Positions 8,150 to 17,005 are shown, counted from the stretch's first letter. The stretch is 64,000 nt of DNA from Paraburkholderia humisilvae (GCF_902859855.1 NZ_CADIKH010000006.1:1-64000); one strand, 5' to 3'. The notes: generated by a model from the sequence alone, not told the origin. Numbers and translations are program-made.

Positions 8150-9327
8150 GGTGTGGTACTCCCGGTGAAGTCTTGACGTGACAGTTTGTCGAGGAAGAGT
8201 GTCGCGGCGAGCAGATCGGCCGCGCCACCCGGAGAGGCGTTCAGCGCGACGAGCGCGCGATCGAGCGCCGCAAGTTCGGCGCGGCCCGCGTGAGTCGAAC
8301 AGCCGCCTGCCGCGAGCACGCGGCGTGCGCCTTGCTGGCCGGCTTGCAATCCTGCGAGGCCTGCGCGGTGTAGCAAGCACGTGTCGTCGAGCGATGCCAT
8401 GATGGCGAGCAGCGCATCGACGCGCGCCGCGTCTTCGCCGACGCCACGTGCGCGCGCCTGTACGAGCGCCGGCAGGCCGATATCGAGCGCATGCGGAAAG
8501 CCCTGCTGTGCTTCGACGCGTGCGCCGCCAACCTGGTAGCGCTGGCGCACACGCTCGCCGTTGCTGTCGGCGGGCGCGGCAAGGCGATCGGGGAAGCACG
8601 CGATTTGCGCGCCAAGCTCACAGACCGTTGCCGCTTCGGCGAGCGCGCGATACCGCGCCGTTGAGGCCGCGCTCGCAACCGAAGAGACCGAAGAGACCCA
8701 GGCAGAAGAAATCGCAGACGCAGCGCAGGCGGTAACCGAAGCCGTGCCCGACGCACTCGACGTTCCAGTCGCGCCACGCGCCGCGCCGCCAATCGCCGCT
8801 CCGGCAATCATCAAGCCGACGATCCAGATCGCACCGCGATGCGCATTGCTGCCGCCGGTCGCGCGCATCATTGCCTGTTCACCGTCGCGGCCGATTGCCG
8901 CGAGCTCGGCGCGCAACGTCGCCGACGGTGTGCGTTGTCGCGACGCGCGCGCGAGCGCGGCGAAGGTCGGTTCGAGTGCGCGCGCGGAGCGCCGCATGGT
9001 CGGCAGATCGAGGTCGCGGTGTGCGCCGCTGCCACGCCCATCGACGAGCGCAGGCTTAGGCGTCAGCTCCGCCTCCTCGATCAGTGCGTCAACCGCAAAC
9101 CGTGCCAGTTGCGCGTCGGACAGCGGCTGCTGCCGTGCCAAACGTTGCATGCGGCACCTGTTACGCGTACCCGCTGTAGCGCTGATGTCGCGCAGCGCCT
9201 CCACCGCCGCCCGCCTGCGCGCGGATGTCACTCGGCCATCATCGAGATCGACGCATTCGAGCGCGTCATCATCGGCCGCCGTGCTGCGGCGCTTTGCGCA
9301 CGGACCAGAAACCGTGGCGATCGCCAT
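8137..9327 (-). CDS. mdcB: Triphosphoribosyl-dephospho-CoA synthase with unusual insertion
   Basis: About 396 aa, roughly 100 longer than usual MdcB/CitG proteins. It makes the prosthetic group precursor from dephospho-CoA and ATP. Core motifs are intact: LTPKPALVDGRGSGAHRDLDL (about 88-108), GEQAMMRATGGSNAHRGAIW (149-168), RVEAQQGFPHAL and the C-terminal LNASPGGAADLLAATLFLD. Between the second and third motif lies an Ala/Ser/Thr/Gly-rich stretch (about 178-224) absent from the family. The first 59 residues are also atypical; a second ATG at 9150 would give 337 aa. The start at 9327 is favoured because it is four bases after the mdcA stop. Confidence 0.85.
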   Translation of the reverse strand: MAIATVSGPCAKRRSTAADDDALECVDLDDGRVTSARRRAAVEALRDISATAGTRNRCRMQRLARQQPLSDAQLARFAVDALIEEAELTPKPALVDGRGSGAHRDLDLPTMRRSARALEPTFAALARASRQRTPSATLRAELAAIGRDGEQAMMRATGGSNAHRGAIWIVGLMIAGAAIGGAARGATGTSSASGTASVTACAASAISSAWVSSVSSVASAASTARYRALAEAATVCELGAQIACFPDRLAAPADSNGERVRQRYQVGGARVEAQQGFPHALDIGLPALVQARARGVGEDAARVDALLAIMASLDDTCLLHRAGLAGLQAGQQGARRVLAAGGCSTHAGRAELAALDRALVALNASPGGAADLLAATLFLDKLSRQDFTGSTTPWNT

Positions 9328-9331
9328 CGCG

Positions 9332-11023
9332 TCACCAGCTTCTAAAGCGTGCCGGCGGCGCGTACAACCCGCCTGACCACGTGACCAGATCGTCAATACT
9401 GCGCGCAGCGAGCAGCGATCGTTTTGCGTCGCTGCGCCGGATGCCGAGATCTTCCGGATACGCGACGATTCCTCGGCGGCGCAGTTCCGCGGTTTTCTCA
9501 GGCTTCGCGCGCAAGCCGATCGGCGTGACACCGGCGACCGCGGCGAGCGTCGCGCGCCGTTCGTCGATGCCCTCGGCCTTATGCAGATAGGCAATGCCTT
9601 CTTCGGTGACCACGTGGCTGACGTCGTCGCCGTAAATCATCACGGGTGCAATCGGCATGCCGCTCTTGTTGCCGACGGCAATCGCGTCGAGTTCGTCGAC
9701 AAAGGTCGGCTCGCCGCCTTTTTTGTAGGTCTCGGCGGTCTGCACGACGAGCTTCTGTCCGCGCGCGACCGGTCCGTCGCCCTTGAGCAGCTTTAACCAC
9801 GCTTCACTCGCATGGCGCCGGCCACGCGGATCGTGACCCATGTTCGGCGCACCGCCGAAGCCGGCCAGACGCCCACGCGTCACGGTCGACGAATTTGCAT
9901 CGGCGTCGAGTTGCAGCGTCGAGCCGATAAACAGGTCGACGCCATACTGGCCCGCGAGCTGGCACAGCACGCGGTTCGAGCGTAGCGAGCCGTCGCTGCC
10001 CGTGAAGAACACGTCGGGCCGCGCCTCGATATACGCTTCCATGCCAACTTCGCTGCCGAAGCAGTGCACGCTGTCGACCCAGCCGGATTCGATCGCCGGA
10101 ATCAGCGTTGGGTGCGGGTTGAGCGTCCAGTTGCGGCAGATCTTGCCGCGCAGGCCCAGTGATTCGCCATACGTCGGCAGCAGCAGCTCGATCGCGGCGG
10201 TGTCGAAACCGATGCCGTGGTTCAGCGATGTCACGCCGTACTGCTCGTAGATGCCGCGAATCACCATCATTGCGGTAAGCACCTGCAGATCGCCGATATG
10301 ACGCGGGTCGCGCGTGAAGAGCGGCTCGACCGCGAACGGCTGGTCCGCTTCGACCACTACGTCCACCCAGGACGCGGGAATGTCGACACGCGGCAACTGG
10401 TCGACGATTTCGTTGACCTGCACGATCACAATGCCGTGTCGGAACGCAGCGGCCTCCGCGATCGTCGGCGTGTCTTCGGTATTCGCGCCGGTGTACAGAT
10501 TGCCGTGCCGATCCGCCTGCTCGGCGCACAGCAGCGCGACTTGCGGCGTCAGGTCGACGAACATCCGCGCGTACAGCTCGACATACGTATGGATGGAGCC
10601 GACTTCGAGCTGACCGTCCTCGAGCAATTGCGCGACGCGCAAGCTCTGCGGTCCTGCAAACGCGAAATCGACCTTATGGGCGATGCGCTTTTCGAAAAGC
10701 GTCAGATGCTCCGGCCGGCTGATGCTCGAGATCAGCAGATGCACGTCGTGCACTTCGGCCGGATCGACCTTCGCGAACGAGCGCGACAGGAAGTCCGCCT
10801 GCTTCTGATTGTCGCCTTCGAGCGCAACCCGATCGCCTGGACGGATCAGGACCTGCAAGGCGTCGACGATGCGCGATGCGGGCAGCACACCGTCTTTGAA
10901 CCAGGGGGTGACCCGCGCGAGACGGCGGGCCTTTTCATCCCTACGCGTGGTCCATGAACGCGCGGGAGCCGCGTTCGCACTAGCCGTCGGAGTCAGACGG
11001 TTGGGTTCGGGTCGCTGGTTCAT
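9332..11023 (-). CDS. mdcA: Malonate decarboxylase, alpha subunit (acetyl-ACP:malonate ACP transferase)
   Basis: 563 aa. Exchanges the acetyl group on the ACP for malonate, the first step of the cycle that turns malonate into acetate and CO2. A CoA-transferase-type protein with family blocks EKARRLARVTPWF, DRVALEGDNQKQADFLSRSFAKVDP, VALLCAEQADRHGNLYTG, GIGFDTAAIELLLPTYGE, and FGGAPNMGHDPRGRRH. First enzyme gene of the operon. Its ATG lies 44 bases inside the end of the upstream GntR gene, in another frame, which is a longer overlap than the four-base couplings downstream; a weak GGGAG precedes it by 11 bases. Confidence 0.95.
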   Translation of the reverse strand: MNQRPEPNRLTPTASANAAPARSWTTRRDEKARRLARVTPWFKDGVLPASRIVDALQVLIRPGDRVALEGDNQKQADFLSRSFAKVDPAEVHDVHLLISSISRPEHLTLFEKRIAHKVDFAFAGPQSLRVAQLLEDGQLEVGSIHTYVELYARMFVDLTPQVALLCAEQADRHGNLYTGANTEDTPTIAEAAAFRHGIVIVQVNEIVDQLPRVDIPASWVDVVVEADQPFAVEPLFTRDPRHIGDLQVLTAMMVIRGIYEQYGVTSLNHGIGFDTAAIELLLPTYGESLGLRGKICRNWTLNPHPTLIPAIESGWVDSVHCFGSEVGMEAYIEARPDVFFTGSDGSLRSNRVLCQLAGQYGVDLFIGSTLQLDADANSSTVTRGRLAGFGGAPNMGHDPRGRRHASEAWLKLLKGDGPVARGQKLVVQTAETYKKGGEPTFVDELDAIAVGNKSGMPIAPVMIYGDDVSHVVTEEGIAYLHKAEGIDERRATLAAVAGVTPIGLRAKPEKTAELRRRGIVAYPEDLGIRRSDAKRSLLAARSIDDLVTWSGGLYAPPARFRSW

Positions 11024-11816
11024 CGTCAGGGGTACTCCCGGGGAGTCGGGTTGAAAGGCGCGCGCGTTTCGCCCGCGGCTTGCGCGACGAAGCCGGTTCG
11101 GCGGTGGTCTGCGCGTGTTCAGTCAGAAAACGATAAATCAATTCCCCGGTTCCTATCAGATGAGCCGCCACAAGCGTTTGTGCAGCGGCCACATCGCGGC
11201 GCAGCACAGCGTCGAGCAGCGCCTCGTGCTCGTGATCCGATTCGCCCTTGTACTCGGGGAAGTCGAACTTGAGCCGCAGATAGCGTTCGCCACGGCGGTG
11301 CAGGTTGGCGATCATCTCGCAAAGCTGCGGCCGCCCGGCGGGCGCATAAAGACTCATATGAAAGGCCTGGTTGCGCGCGACATAGAGCGACGGATCGGGT
11401 TCACGCTCCGCAGCTTCACACAGCGTCGCCACGTCGCGCAGCGATTCCGCGGTGTGCCGCGGGATAGCCAGGCCAAGCGCGAGACTTTCGAGCGCCGAAC
11501 GGATTTCATAGATTTCGCGCGCTTCATCAGCCGATAGCGGCGCGACGGTCGCGCCCTTATGCACTTCGACTTTCGCCCAGCCCTCGCTTTCCAGCTGCCG
11601 CAATGCCTCGCGGACCGGAATCGCACTCACCGAAAAATGACGCGCGATCGCGTCTTGCCGCAGCGGAGCGCCCGGTGCGAGCGTGCCGTCGACGATCGCC
11701 GCGCGCAGCGCGGCCGCGATGGTCCGCGACGCACTCGATCGCGGCGTGCTGGCCGTGGGCAGGAAAGGCGCGGCGGGCGCACTATCCAGGGGAAAACCAT
11801 CGGTTGTGCTGTCCAT
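10980..11816 (-). CDS. GntR (FadR-type) regulator of the mdc operon
   Basis: 278 aa. N-terminal winged helix (about 28-95; TIAAALRAAIVDGTLAPGAPL, HFSVSAIPVREALRQLESEGW) and a C-terminal helical FCD ligand domain (YEIRSALESLALGLA, RNQAFHMSLYAPAGRP, SDHEHEALLDAV) with the His residues that usually bind metal. It heads the mdc operon, so it probably senses malonate or malonyl-CoA; a GntR protein (MdcY) represses malonate genes in Acinetobacter. The C-terminal 35 residues are a charged, Pro/Arg-rich tail overlapping mdcA. The start at 11816 sits only 10 bases past a TATAAT and has no ribosome site. The frame is open to 11969. Confidence 0.85.
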   Translation of the reverse strand: MDSTTDGFPLDSAPAAPFLPTASTPRSSASRTIAAALRAAIVDGTLAPGAPLRQDAIARHFSVSAIPVREALRQLESEGWAKVEVHKGATVAPLSADEAREIYEIRSALESLALGLAIPRHTAESLRDVATLCEAAEREPDPSLYVARNQAFHMSLYAPAGRPQLCEMIANLHRRGERYLRLKFDFPEYKGESDHEHEALLDAVLRRDVAAAQTLVAAHLIGTGELIYRFLTEHAQTTAEPASSRKPRAKRARLSTRLPGSTPDDEPATRTQPSDSDG

Positions 11817-11956
11817 GATGGAATATATTATATATAAAAATCTGCGTTTTCCAGCCGGAAAAACCCGACCGGCGGAGAAAACCCTAGGGGTCTGGCGCGC
11901 GTGCTGCATCTTCATATCAGCTTGCGCATTACAACCGCAGTACTGGAGGAGCATGC
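11817..11956. promoter_or_regulatory. Divergent mdc / MFS promoter region
   Basis: This 140-base region separates the mdc operon from the divergent transporter. A strikingly AT-rich block at 11821-11840 (alternating A/T) contains TATAAT on the minus strand, suited as the -10 element of the mdc operon; being nearly self-complementary it is also a plausible operator for the adjacent GntR protein. On the plus strand GGAGG (11945-11949) is the ribosome site of the MFS gene. Confidence 0.5.
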
Positions 11957-13267
11957 ATGATGGATTCAATCACCGACGCCAACCGCGCGCGCGTGGCGCG
12001 TCCGGCCAAAACGCCGCTGAATCGCTCGCAGATCGCGGGCTTCTGGGGCGCGTGGGCCGGCTGGACGCTGGACGGGATGGACTCGTTCATCTACGCACTG
12101 GTTTTGACGCCGGCGCTGACCGAATTGTTGCCGCGCTCAGGCTATGAGGCGACCCCTGCCAACGTGGGCCTCGCCGGCTCGATCCTGTTTGCGCTGTTTC
12201 TGGTGGGTTGGGGGCTGTCGTTCATCTGGGGGCCGCTTGCGGACCGCTTCGGCCGCACGAAGGTGCTGGCCGCGACGATCTTCACGTTCGCGATCTTCAC
12301 CGGGCTGTCGGCGACCGCGCATAACGTGTGGCAACTCGCCGTCTATCGCTTTATCGCGGGTGTCGGCATCGGCGGCGAATGGGCGCTGGCCGGCACCTAC
12401 GTCGCCGAGGCGTGGCCGGAGGACCGCCGCAAGATGGGCGCGGGTTATCTGCAAACCGGTTACTACGCGGGCTTCTTCCTTGCCGCCGCGCTGAACTTGA
12501 CGATTGGCGTGCATTTCGGCTGGCGCGCGATGTTCCTGACCGGCGCGGTGCCGGTCGTGATCGCGATCATGATCCTCACGCGTGTGAAGGAATCCGAAAA
12601 GTGGCAGAAAGCCGAGTCGAAGGCGGTGCGCACTAAGCCGCTGCGCGAGATTTTCGGGCCGACGTACCGGCGCCGCACGTGGGTGGCCTGCGCGCTGCTG
12701 ACGATCGCGATCATCGGCTTGTGGGCGGGCGCGGTGTACGAACCGTCGGCGGTGATCCAGCTGGCGACGCGCGCCGGCATGGGCAAGGCGGACGCGATCA
12801 GAATGGCGTCGCTGGCGACGGGTCTACTGTCGATCGGCACCATTCTCGGCTGCCTCGTGTTGCCGCCGATGGCGGAACGCATTGGCCGCAAGATGACGCT
12901 CGCCGTGTATTTCGCGGGGATGGCCGTGTCGATCGCGCTGAGCTTCGGCTGGGCGTTCTATCTGCCGAACGGCCTTGCGCCGTTTATCGCGATTCTGTTT
13001 GTGCTCGGCTTCTTCGGCGGCAACTTCGCGCTCTTCAGCCTGTGGCTGCCCGAGCAGTTCGAAACGCGCGTGCGGGCCACGGCGTTCGCGTTCTGTACAT
13101 CGTTCGGCCGCTTTGTCGGGGCCGGCGTGAACTTCCTGCTCGGCGCGGCGGTACTCAACATGCATACGCTGGGTATTCCTGTCGCATTGACCGCGATCGC
13201 ATTCGTGGTCGGTCTCTTCATCATTCCGATGGCGCCGGAGACCAAAGGGGAAGTGCTGCCGCAGTAA
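11957..13267 (+). CDS. MFS transporter, candidate malonate importer
   Basis: 436 aa with twelve hydrophobic segments and the major facilitator loop 2-3 signature GPLADRFGRTKVL, plus GIGGEWALAGTYVAEAWP and the second-half PPMAERIGRKMTL. It resembles the aromatic acid/sialate:H+ symporter branch. The ATG at 11957 is seven bases after GGAGG. Malonate clusters normally end with carrier genes mdcL and mdcM, which are missing here, so this divergently transcribed carrier under the same regulatory region is the likely malonate importer (inference). A perfect hairpin 70 bases downstream ends the transcript. Confidence 0.85.
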   Translation: MMDSITDANRARVARPAKTPLNRSQIAGFWGAWAGWTLDGMDSFIYALVLTPALTELLPRSGYEATPANVGLAGSILFALFLVGWGLSFIWGPLADRFGRTKVLAATIFTFAIFTGLSATAHNVWQLAVYRFIAGVGIGGEWALAGTYVAEAWPEDRRKMGAGYLQTGYYAGFFLAAALNLTIGVHFGWRAMFLTGAVPVVIAIMILTRVKESEKWQKAESKAVRTKPLREIFGPTYRRRTWVACALLTIAIIGLWAGAVYEPSAVIQLATRAGMGKADAIRMASLATGLLSIGTILGCLVLPPMAERIGRKMTLAVYFAGMAVSIALSFGWAFYLPNGLAPFIAILFVLGFFGGNFALFSLWLPEQFETRVRATAFAFCTSFGRFVGAGVNFLLGAAVLNMHTLGIPVALTAIAFVVGLFIIPMAPETKGEVLPQ

Positions 13268-13335
13268 AACCCCCCGTCGCGTTTGCGTTGCTGCATGCGG
13301 CGTGACGCCAACCTGGTGGGCCAGCATCTTGCTGC

Positions 13336-13366
13336 GAACGCGCGTGGCGATCCGCCACGCGCGTTC
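13336..13366 (+). terminator. Strong hairpin after the MFS gene
   Basis: A perfect 14-base stem, GAACGCGCGTGGCG (13336-13349) with CGCCACGCGCGTTC (13353-13366), closed by a three-base loop. There is no T run after it, so it may act as a transcript end stabiliser or Rho-assisted stop. It lies within the 335-base gap 13268-13602, in which no gene was seen. Confidence 0.65.
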
Positions 13367-13602
13367 GTACGCATCACACACCGATTCTCGCAGGACCCTG
13401 CGTCATGCGTAGCGCGTTTGTCACAGGCATGCATTCCCGCACCGCATGGGGACATGGCCAACCAGTCTTTCCTGATTGCAGGTTCTTCGAGCAGAATGAA
13501 TCGTGCGCGACCGCGTCGGCGCTGCGCCGAACGCGCACGCGGCTGGTTGCCGACGCGCACGGTGGAACCCGTGTGCGCAGCAACCCCATCAGGAGGTGCA
13601 GC

Positions 13603-14283
13603 ATGAACCGACGCATTCTTTCCGCTGTGCTGCTCGCGAGCACGTCCGTGTTGGCGAGCCAGGCATTGTATGCGCAGCTTAACCTCAAGCAGTTCGGTAT
13701 CGGCGGTGGCAATTCGTCCGGCGATGCGGCAACTGGCGCCACGTCCGCCGGCGGCGTCTCGCAGTTGCTGCAAAACTACGTCGGCGCCAACCAGCAGGTG
13801 TTAGCCGGCCAATCGAGCCTCGCGTCGGCAATGGGGCTGTCGAGCGCCGCCGGGCAGGCGCAGCAGGCCGCCGGTTTGCTGGGCGGCGGCACGCCAACGG
13901 TGAGCCAGTTAACGCAGGTCGGCAGCACACAGCAGTCGCTTTCGCAAACGCTCACGCAGGCGTTCGCGAGCCGCAGCGGCTCGGCATCGTCGGGGCCGCT
14001 CGACAAGGCGGCGTTCTCGAGCGGTCTGGAATCGCTCGGCAAAGGCGTGAGCCAATATTCGAGTCTGCAATCGAGCCTTGGCAGCGTCGGCCAGATGAAC
14101 CCGACGTCGTTGTTGCAGTCCGGTCTCAATCCGCAGACCGCGCAGGCTGCGTCATATATCGCGCAGTCCGCGCCGGGGCAGTTGCAGTCGCTCGCGTCGA
14201 CGCTTTCGCAAGCCGTGCAGTTCGCGTCGAGCCACGGGATCAGCGTGCCATCGATCGCAACGTCGGCGCTCAAGGGACTCTAA
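13603..14283 (+). CDS. Exported Gln/Ser/Gly-rich protein, unknown
   Basis: 226 aa. A Sec signal peptide (residues 1-25, MNRRILSAVLLASTSVLASQ then ALYAQ) precedes a mature chain of low complexity rich in Gln, Ser, Gly and Ala, with no cysteine, arranged as helix-prone blocks such as VSQLLQNYVGANQQVLAGQ, SQLTQVGSTQQSLSQTL and SYIAQSAPGQLQSLASTL. AGGAGG lies six bases before the ATG, the clearest ribosome site nearby; the longer frame from 13405 is rejected. No known domain; related Burkholderia proteins are annotated as hypothetical. A periplasmic or outer surface location is likely. Confidence 0.75.
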   Translation: MNRRILSAVLLASTSVLASQALYAQLNLKQFGIGGGNSSGDAATGATSAGGVSQLLQNYVGANQQVLAGQSSLASAMGLSSAAGQAQQAAGLLGGGTPTVSQLTQVGSTQQSLSQTLTQAFASRSGSASSGPLDKAAFSSGLESLGKGVSQYSSLQSSLGSVGQMNPTSLLQSGLNPQTAQAASYIAQSAPGQLQSLASTLSQAVQFASSHGISVPSIATSALKGL

Positions 14284-14471
14284 CGATCGCGCAGCGGGTG
14301 GCGCGGGTCCGGGCGCGTCTGTCACGCACACGCATGAGCCGGCATGAAGCGGGTGACGCTGTGCGATGACGACGCGTGCGCATGCGACGCAATGATTGCT
14401 AACGGATAGCGAATGCCGCTTGCCGAGCGCGGCATCGGCATGGCATCGTCATGCACCGCAAGGAGGGTGCG

Positions 14472-15311
14472 ATGTCCCGTTCATTCGATCTCGACCGCTA
14501 TTTCGCGCGCATTGGCTATGACGGTCCGCGCGCGGCCACGCTCGATGTATTACGCGATCTGCAGCGCCTGCAGCCGCTTGCGATTCCATTCGAAAACCTG
14601 AATCCGTTGACCGGCGCTCGCGTGTCGCTGGCGCTGCCCGAACTCGTCGACAAGCTGATCGAGCGCCGGCGCGGCGGCTACTGCTTCGAACTGAACACGC
14701 TGCTGGCGCACGCGCTGATCTCACTCGGCTTTACGGTGACGCTGCTGCTGGCGCGCGTGTTATGGCGCCGCGATCCGCATGCCGTTACCGCGCGCTCGCA
14801 TACCGTGCTGCGTATCGATATCGACGGCGAGCCGTGGATTGCCGACGCCGGCTTTGGCGCAATCACGTTGACCGCGCCGCTGCGGCTTGTCGCGGGCATC
14901 GCCCAGCCGACGACGCTCGAGCCGTTTCGTCTTGCCGATGCCGTGCAACAGGCCGTCGATGTCGAAGTGAAGCTGGGCGACGCCTGGATGAAGCTTTACC
15001 GTTTCGAGCCGCAGCGCGTCGAATGGATCGACTATGAAGTGGCGAACTGGTACACGTCGACTCATCCGGAATCGTTCTTCACGGGCAACCTGGTCGTGTG
15101 CCGTGTTGTGCCCACGGGCCGGCTAACGCTTTTCAACGACAGGCTGACCGAGCGTTCGAAAGAGGGCCGCGCGACAGAGCGGCGCATCGGCAGCGCACGC
15201 GAACTCGACGCGTGTTTGCGCGATGCGTTCGGCATCGACGTCGGCGACATCGACGTCGAGGCGGTTTTCCAACGCGTCGAAGGACGTGCACCGACGGGGC
15301 TCACACCATGA
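14472..15311 (+). CDS. nat: Arylamine N-acetyltransferase
   Basis: 279 aa. Transfers acetyl from acetyl-CoA to arylamines, hydrazines and N-hydroxyarylamines in the cytoplasm. The catalytic triad is complete: Cys71 in RRGGYCFELN, His110 in TARSHTVLR and Asp125 in IADAGFG, close to the positions in characterised bacterial enzymes. The ATG at 14472 follows GGAGG (14462-14466); an in-frame ATG at 14451 is less well placed. The stop overlaps the next gene's ATG by four bases, so it is coupled to a membrane methyltransferase-like gene. Length is normal. Confidence 0.93.
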   Translation: MSRSFDLDRYFARIGYDGPRAATLDVLRDLQRLQPLAIPFENLNPLTGARVSLALPELVDKLIERRRGGYCFELNTLLAHALISLGFTVTLLLARVLWRRDPHAVTARSHTVLRIDIDGEPWIADAGFGAITLTAPLRLVAGIAQPTTLEPFRLADAVQQAVDVEVKLGDAWMKLYRFEPQRVEWIDYEVANWYTSTHPESFFTGNLVVCRVVPTGRLTLFNDRLTERSKEGRATERRIGSARELDACLRDAFGIDVGDIDVEAVFQRVEGRAPTGLTP

Positions 15312-15985
15312 TCGCGCGGCTCGTGATTCACACGATCGTCTGGCTCGCGATTATGGGCGCGGTGCTGTTCGCGGCGGCCGGCACATTCGCATGGCCAGCC
15401 GCCTGGCTGTTTCTGCTGGAAGTCGGTGTGCTCGGCATCTGGGCCGGCGTATGGCTTGCGCGCTACGATCCGGCCTTGCTTGCCGAGCGCCTGAGCCTGT
15501 TTGTGCAGCCGGCGCAAAGCCGCTGGGACAAGTTCTTCATGAGCGGCGCGGGTATCAGCTGGCTCGGCTGGTTCGTGTTGATCGCCATCGATGCGGGGCG
15601 CTTGCATCGTGCGGCGATGCCGCTGTGGCTGAGCGTGTGCGGCGCGCTTGCCATCTTTGTGTGCATCGTCGCGACACGCGAGGTGTTCCGTGCGAATCGC
15701 TATGCGGCGCCGGTGGTCAAGATCCAGACCGAGCGTGGCCACACGGTCAGCGATACCGGACCGTACGCCTACGTGCGTCATCCGATGTACGCCGCGGCGA
15801 TCCTGTTTCTCGCCGGTACGCCGTTGATGCTCGGCTCGTGGTGGGCGCTCGCCTGTGTGCCGTTGCTGGTGGCGGGGCTCGGCTACCGGGCGGTGCTCGA
15901 GGAACGTACGCTGATGACGGGCCTCGAAGGCTATGCCGACTATGCGGCGCGGGTCCGCTACCGGTTTGTGCCGCACATCTGGTAA
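15308..15985 (+). CDS. Membrane isoprenylcysteine methyltransferase-like protein
   Basis: 225 aa with about five transmembrane helices (first 5-25 and 27-45, then 85-100, 110-130, 185-205). The C-terminal part has the ICMT/PEMT/NnrU-type S-adenosylmethionine site: GPYAYVRHPMYAAAIL, and later the paired acidic EERTLMTGLEGYADYAARVRYRFVP. Bacterial members methylate small lipids or amines; the substrate cannot be told from sequence. ATGA overlap with the N-acetyltransferase gene suggests they are made together, perhaps both modifying amines (inference). A hairpin at the stop codon ends the two-gene operon. Confidence 0.85.
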   Translation: MIARLVIHTIVWLAIMGAVLFAAAGTFAWPAAWLFLLEVGVLGIWAGVWLARYDPALLAERLSLFVQPAQSRWDKFFMSGAGISWLGWFVLIAIDAGRLHRAAMPLWLSVCGALAIFVCIVATREVFRANRYAAPVVKIQTERGHTVSDTGPYAYVRHPMYAAAILFLAGTPLMLGSWWALACVPLLVAGLGYRAVLEERTLMTGLEGYADYAARVRYRFVPHIW

Positions 15986-16018
15986 CGCGCCCGCGAACGC
16001 GCATTGAGGGGCGCGTTA
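15983..16018 (+). terminator. Hairpin overlapping the stop codon
   Basis: TAACGCGCCC (15983-15992) pairs perfectly with GGGCGCGTTA (16009-16018). The left arm includes the TAA stop of the methyltransferase gene. No T run, but the location fits a transcript end. Confidence 0.6.
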
Positions 16019-16216
16019 CGGATGGGTCATCCCGCACGACGCGAAAATTGAAACGGCCTGATTTCGTGGATAATGCTGCCCCAAATGCGCGATCAGGGCC
16101 CGCCGCCAACCGGCGGCGCGGTCCGGTCGAACGTCGCGGCCGCGCTGTCGGCCGTCCGGCTTATCCGCCGGATTGACGACAGACAGGCGCATATCACCCA
16201 CGAGGTCGACGAGGCA

Positions 16217-16972
16217 ATGAATACAAACGGTCAAGCCGCAACCGTCTGCGCGCGTGCGGCGCACGAGAACCCACTGCTGGCGAAGACGATGCCGGCCTAC
16301 GAGCAAATCAAGCGCTACGTGGTCGCGCGCATTGCGGAGGGCATCTGGAAACCCGGTGCGCTGATTCCATCCGAAACGGAGCTGGTGAAAGAATTTGGCG
16401 TCGCGCGGATGACGGTGTCGCGCGCGCTGCGCGAGCTGACCAACGAACGTGTGCTGGCTCGCGTGCAGGGTTCGGGCACCTATGTGGCGCCGCAACGCTA
16501 TGAGTCGACGGTGCTCGAAGTCCGCAATATCGCCGACGAGATCGCGGCGCGCGGCCATCGCCACTCCGCCCATGTGCTGGTGATCGAGGCAAGCAGCGCG
16601 CCGTCCGCGCTCGACGCGCTGGGGCTGTCGGCGGGCCCGGTGTTCCACTCGCGCATCGTGCATTGCGAAGAGGGCGAGCCAATCCAGTACGAAGACCGTT
16701 TCGTGAACCCAAGCGTCTTTCCCGGCTATCTGGAGCAGGACTTCACGCTCGAAACGCCGAATCATTACATGATGCGCGTCGCGCCGATCCAGCGCGCCGA
16801 GTTTCAGATTCACGCGCAAAAACCCGATCCGTACGTGCGCCGCCATCTGCAGATGGAGATGGGCGAGCCGTGCCTGATGCTATGGCGCCGTACCTGGGTG
16901 GGCGCCGCGGTCGCGACGTCGGTGCAGCTTTGGCATCGGGCGTCGCGTCTTCATCTCGGCGGGGTGCTCTGA
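16217..16972 (+). CDS. GntR-family regulator, HutC subfamily
   Basis: 251 aa. N-terminal winged helix (about 27-95: MPAYEQIKRYVVARI, LIPSETELVKEFGVARMTVSRALRELTNE, RVQGSGTYV) followed by a UTRA ligand-binding domain (EVRNIADEIAARGH through LMLWRRTWV, and VQLWHRASRLHLGG). The sequence is close to histidine-utilisation repressors (HutC), which respond to urocanate, but no hut genes are in the window, so the target is unknown. The ATG at 16217 is chosen because the upstream extension to 16073 is low quality. It converges on the GMC gene with 33 bases between. Confidence 0.85.
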   Translation: MNTNGQAATVCARAAHENPLLAKTMPAYEQIKRYVVARIAEGIWKPGALIPSETELVKEFGVARMTVSRALRELTNERVLARVQGSGTYVAPQRYESTVLEVRNIADEIAARGHRHSAHVLVIEASSAPSALDALGLSAGPVFHSRIVHCEEGEPIQYEDRFVNPSVFPGYLEQDFTLETPNHYMMRVAPIQRAEFQIHAQKPDPYVRRHLQMEMGEPCLMLWRRTWVGAAVATSVQLWHRASRLHLGGVL

Positions 16973-17005
16973 AGCGGCGCATCCGTGCATCAGCCCGTGG
17001 TGCGC

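Noticed and set aside
8678..8698. Tandem ACCGAAGAG as CRISPR or mobile element trace
   Set aside because: Only 2.3 copies of a 9-base unit inside the coding region of mdcB; a simple slippage repeat.
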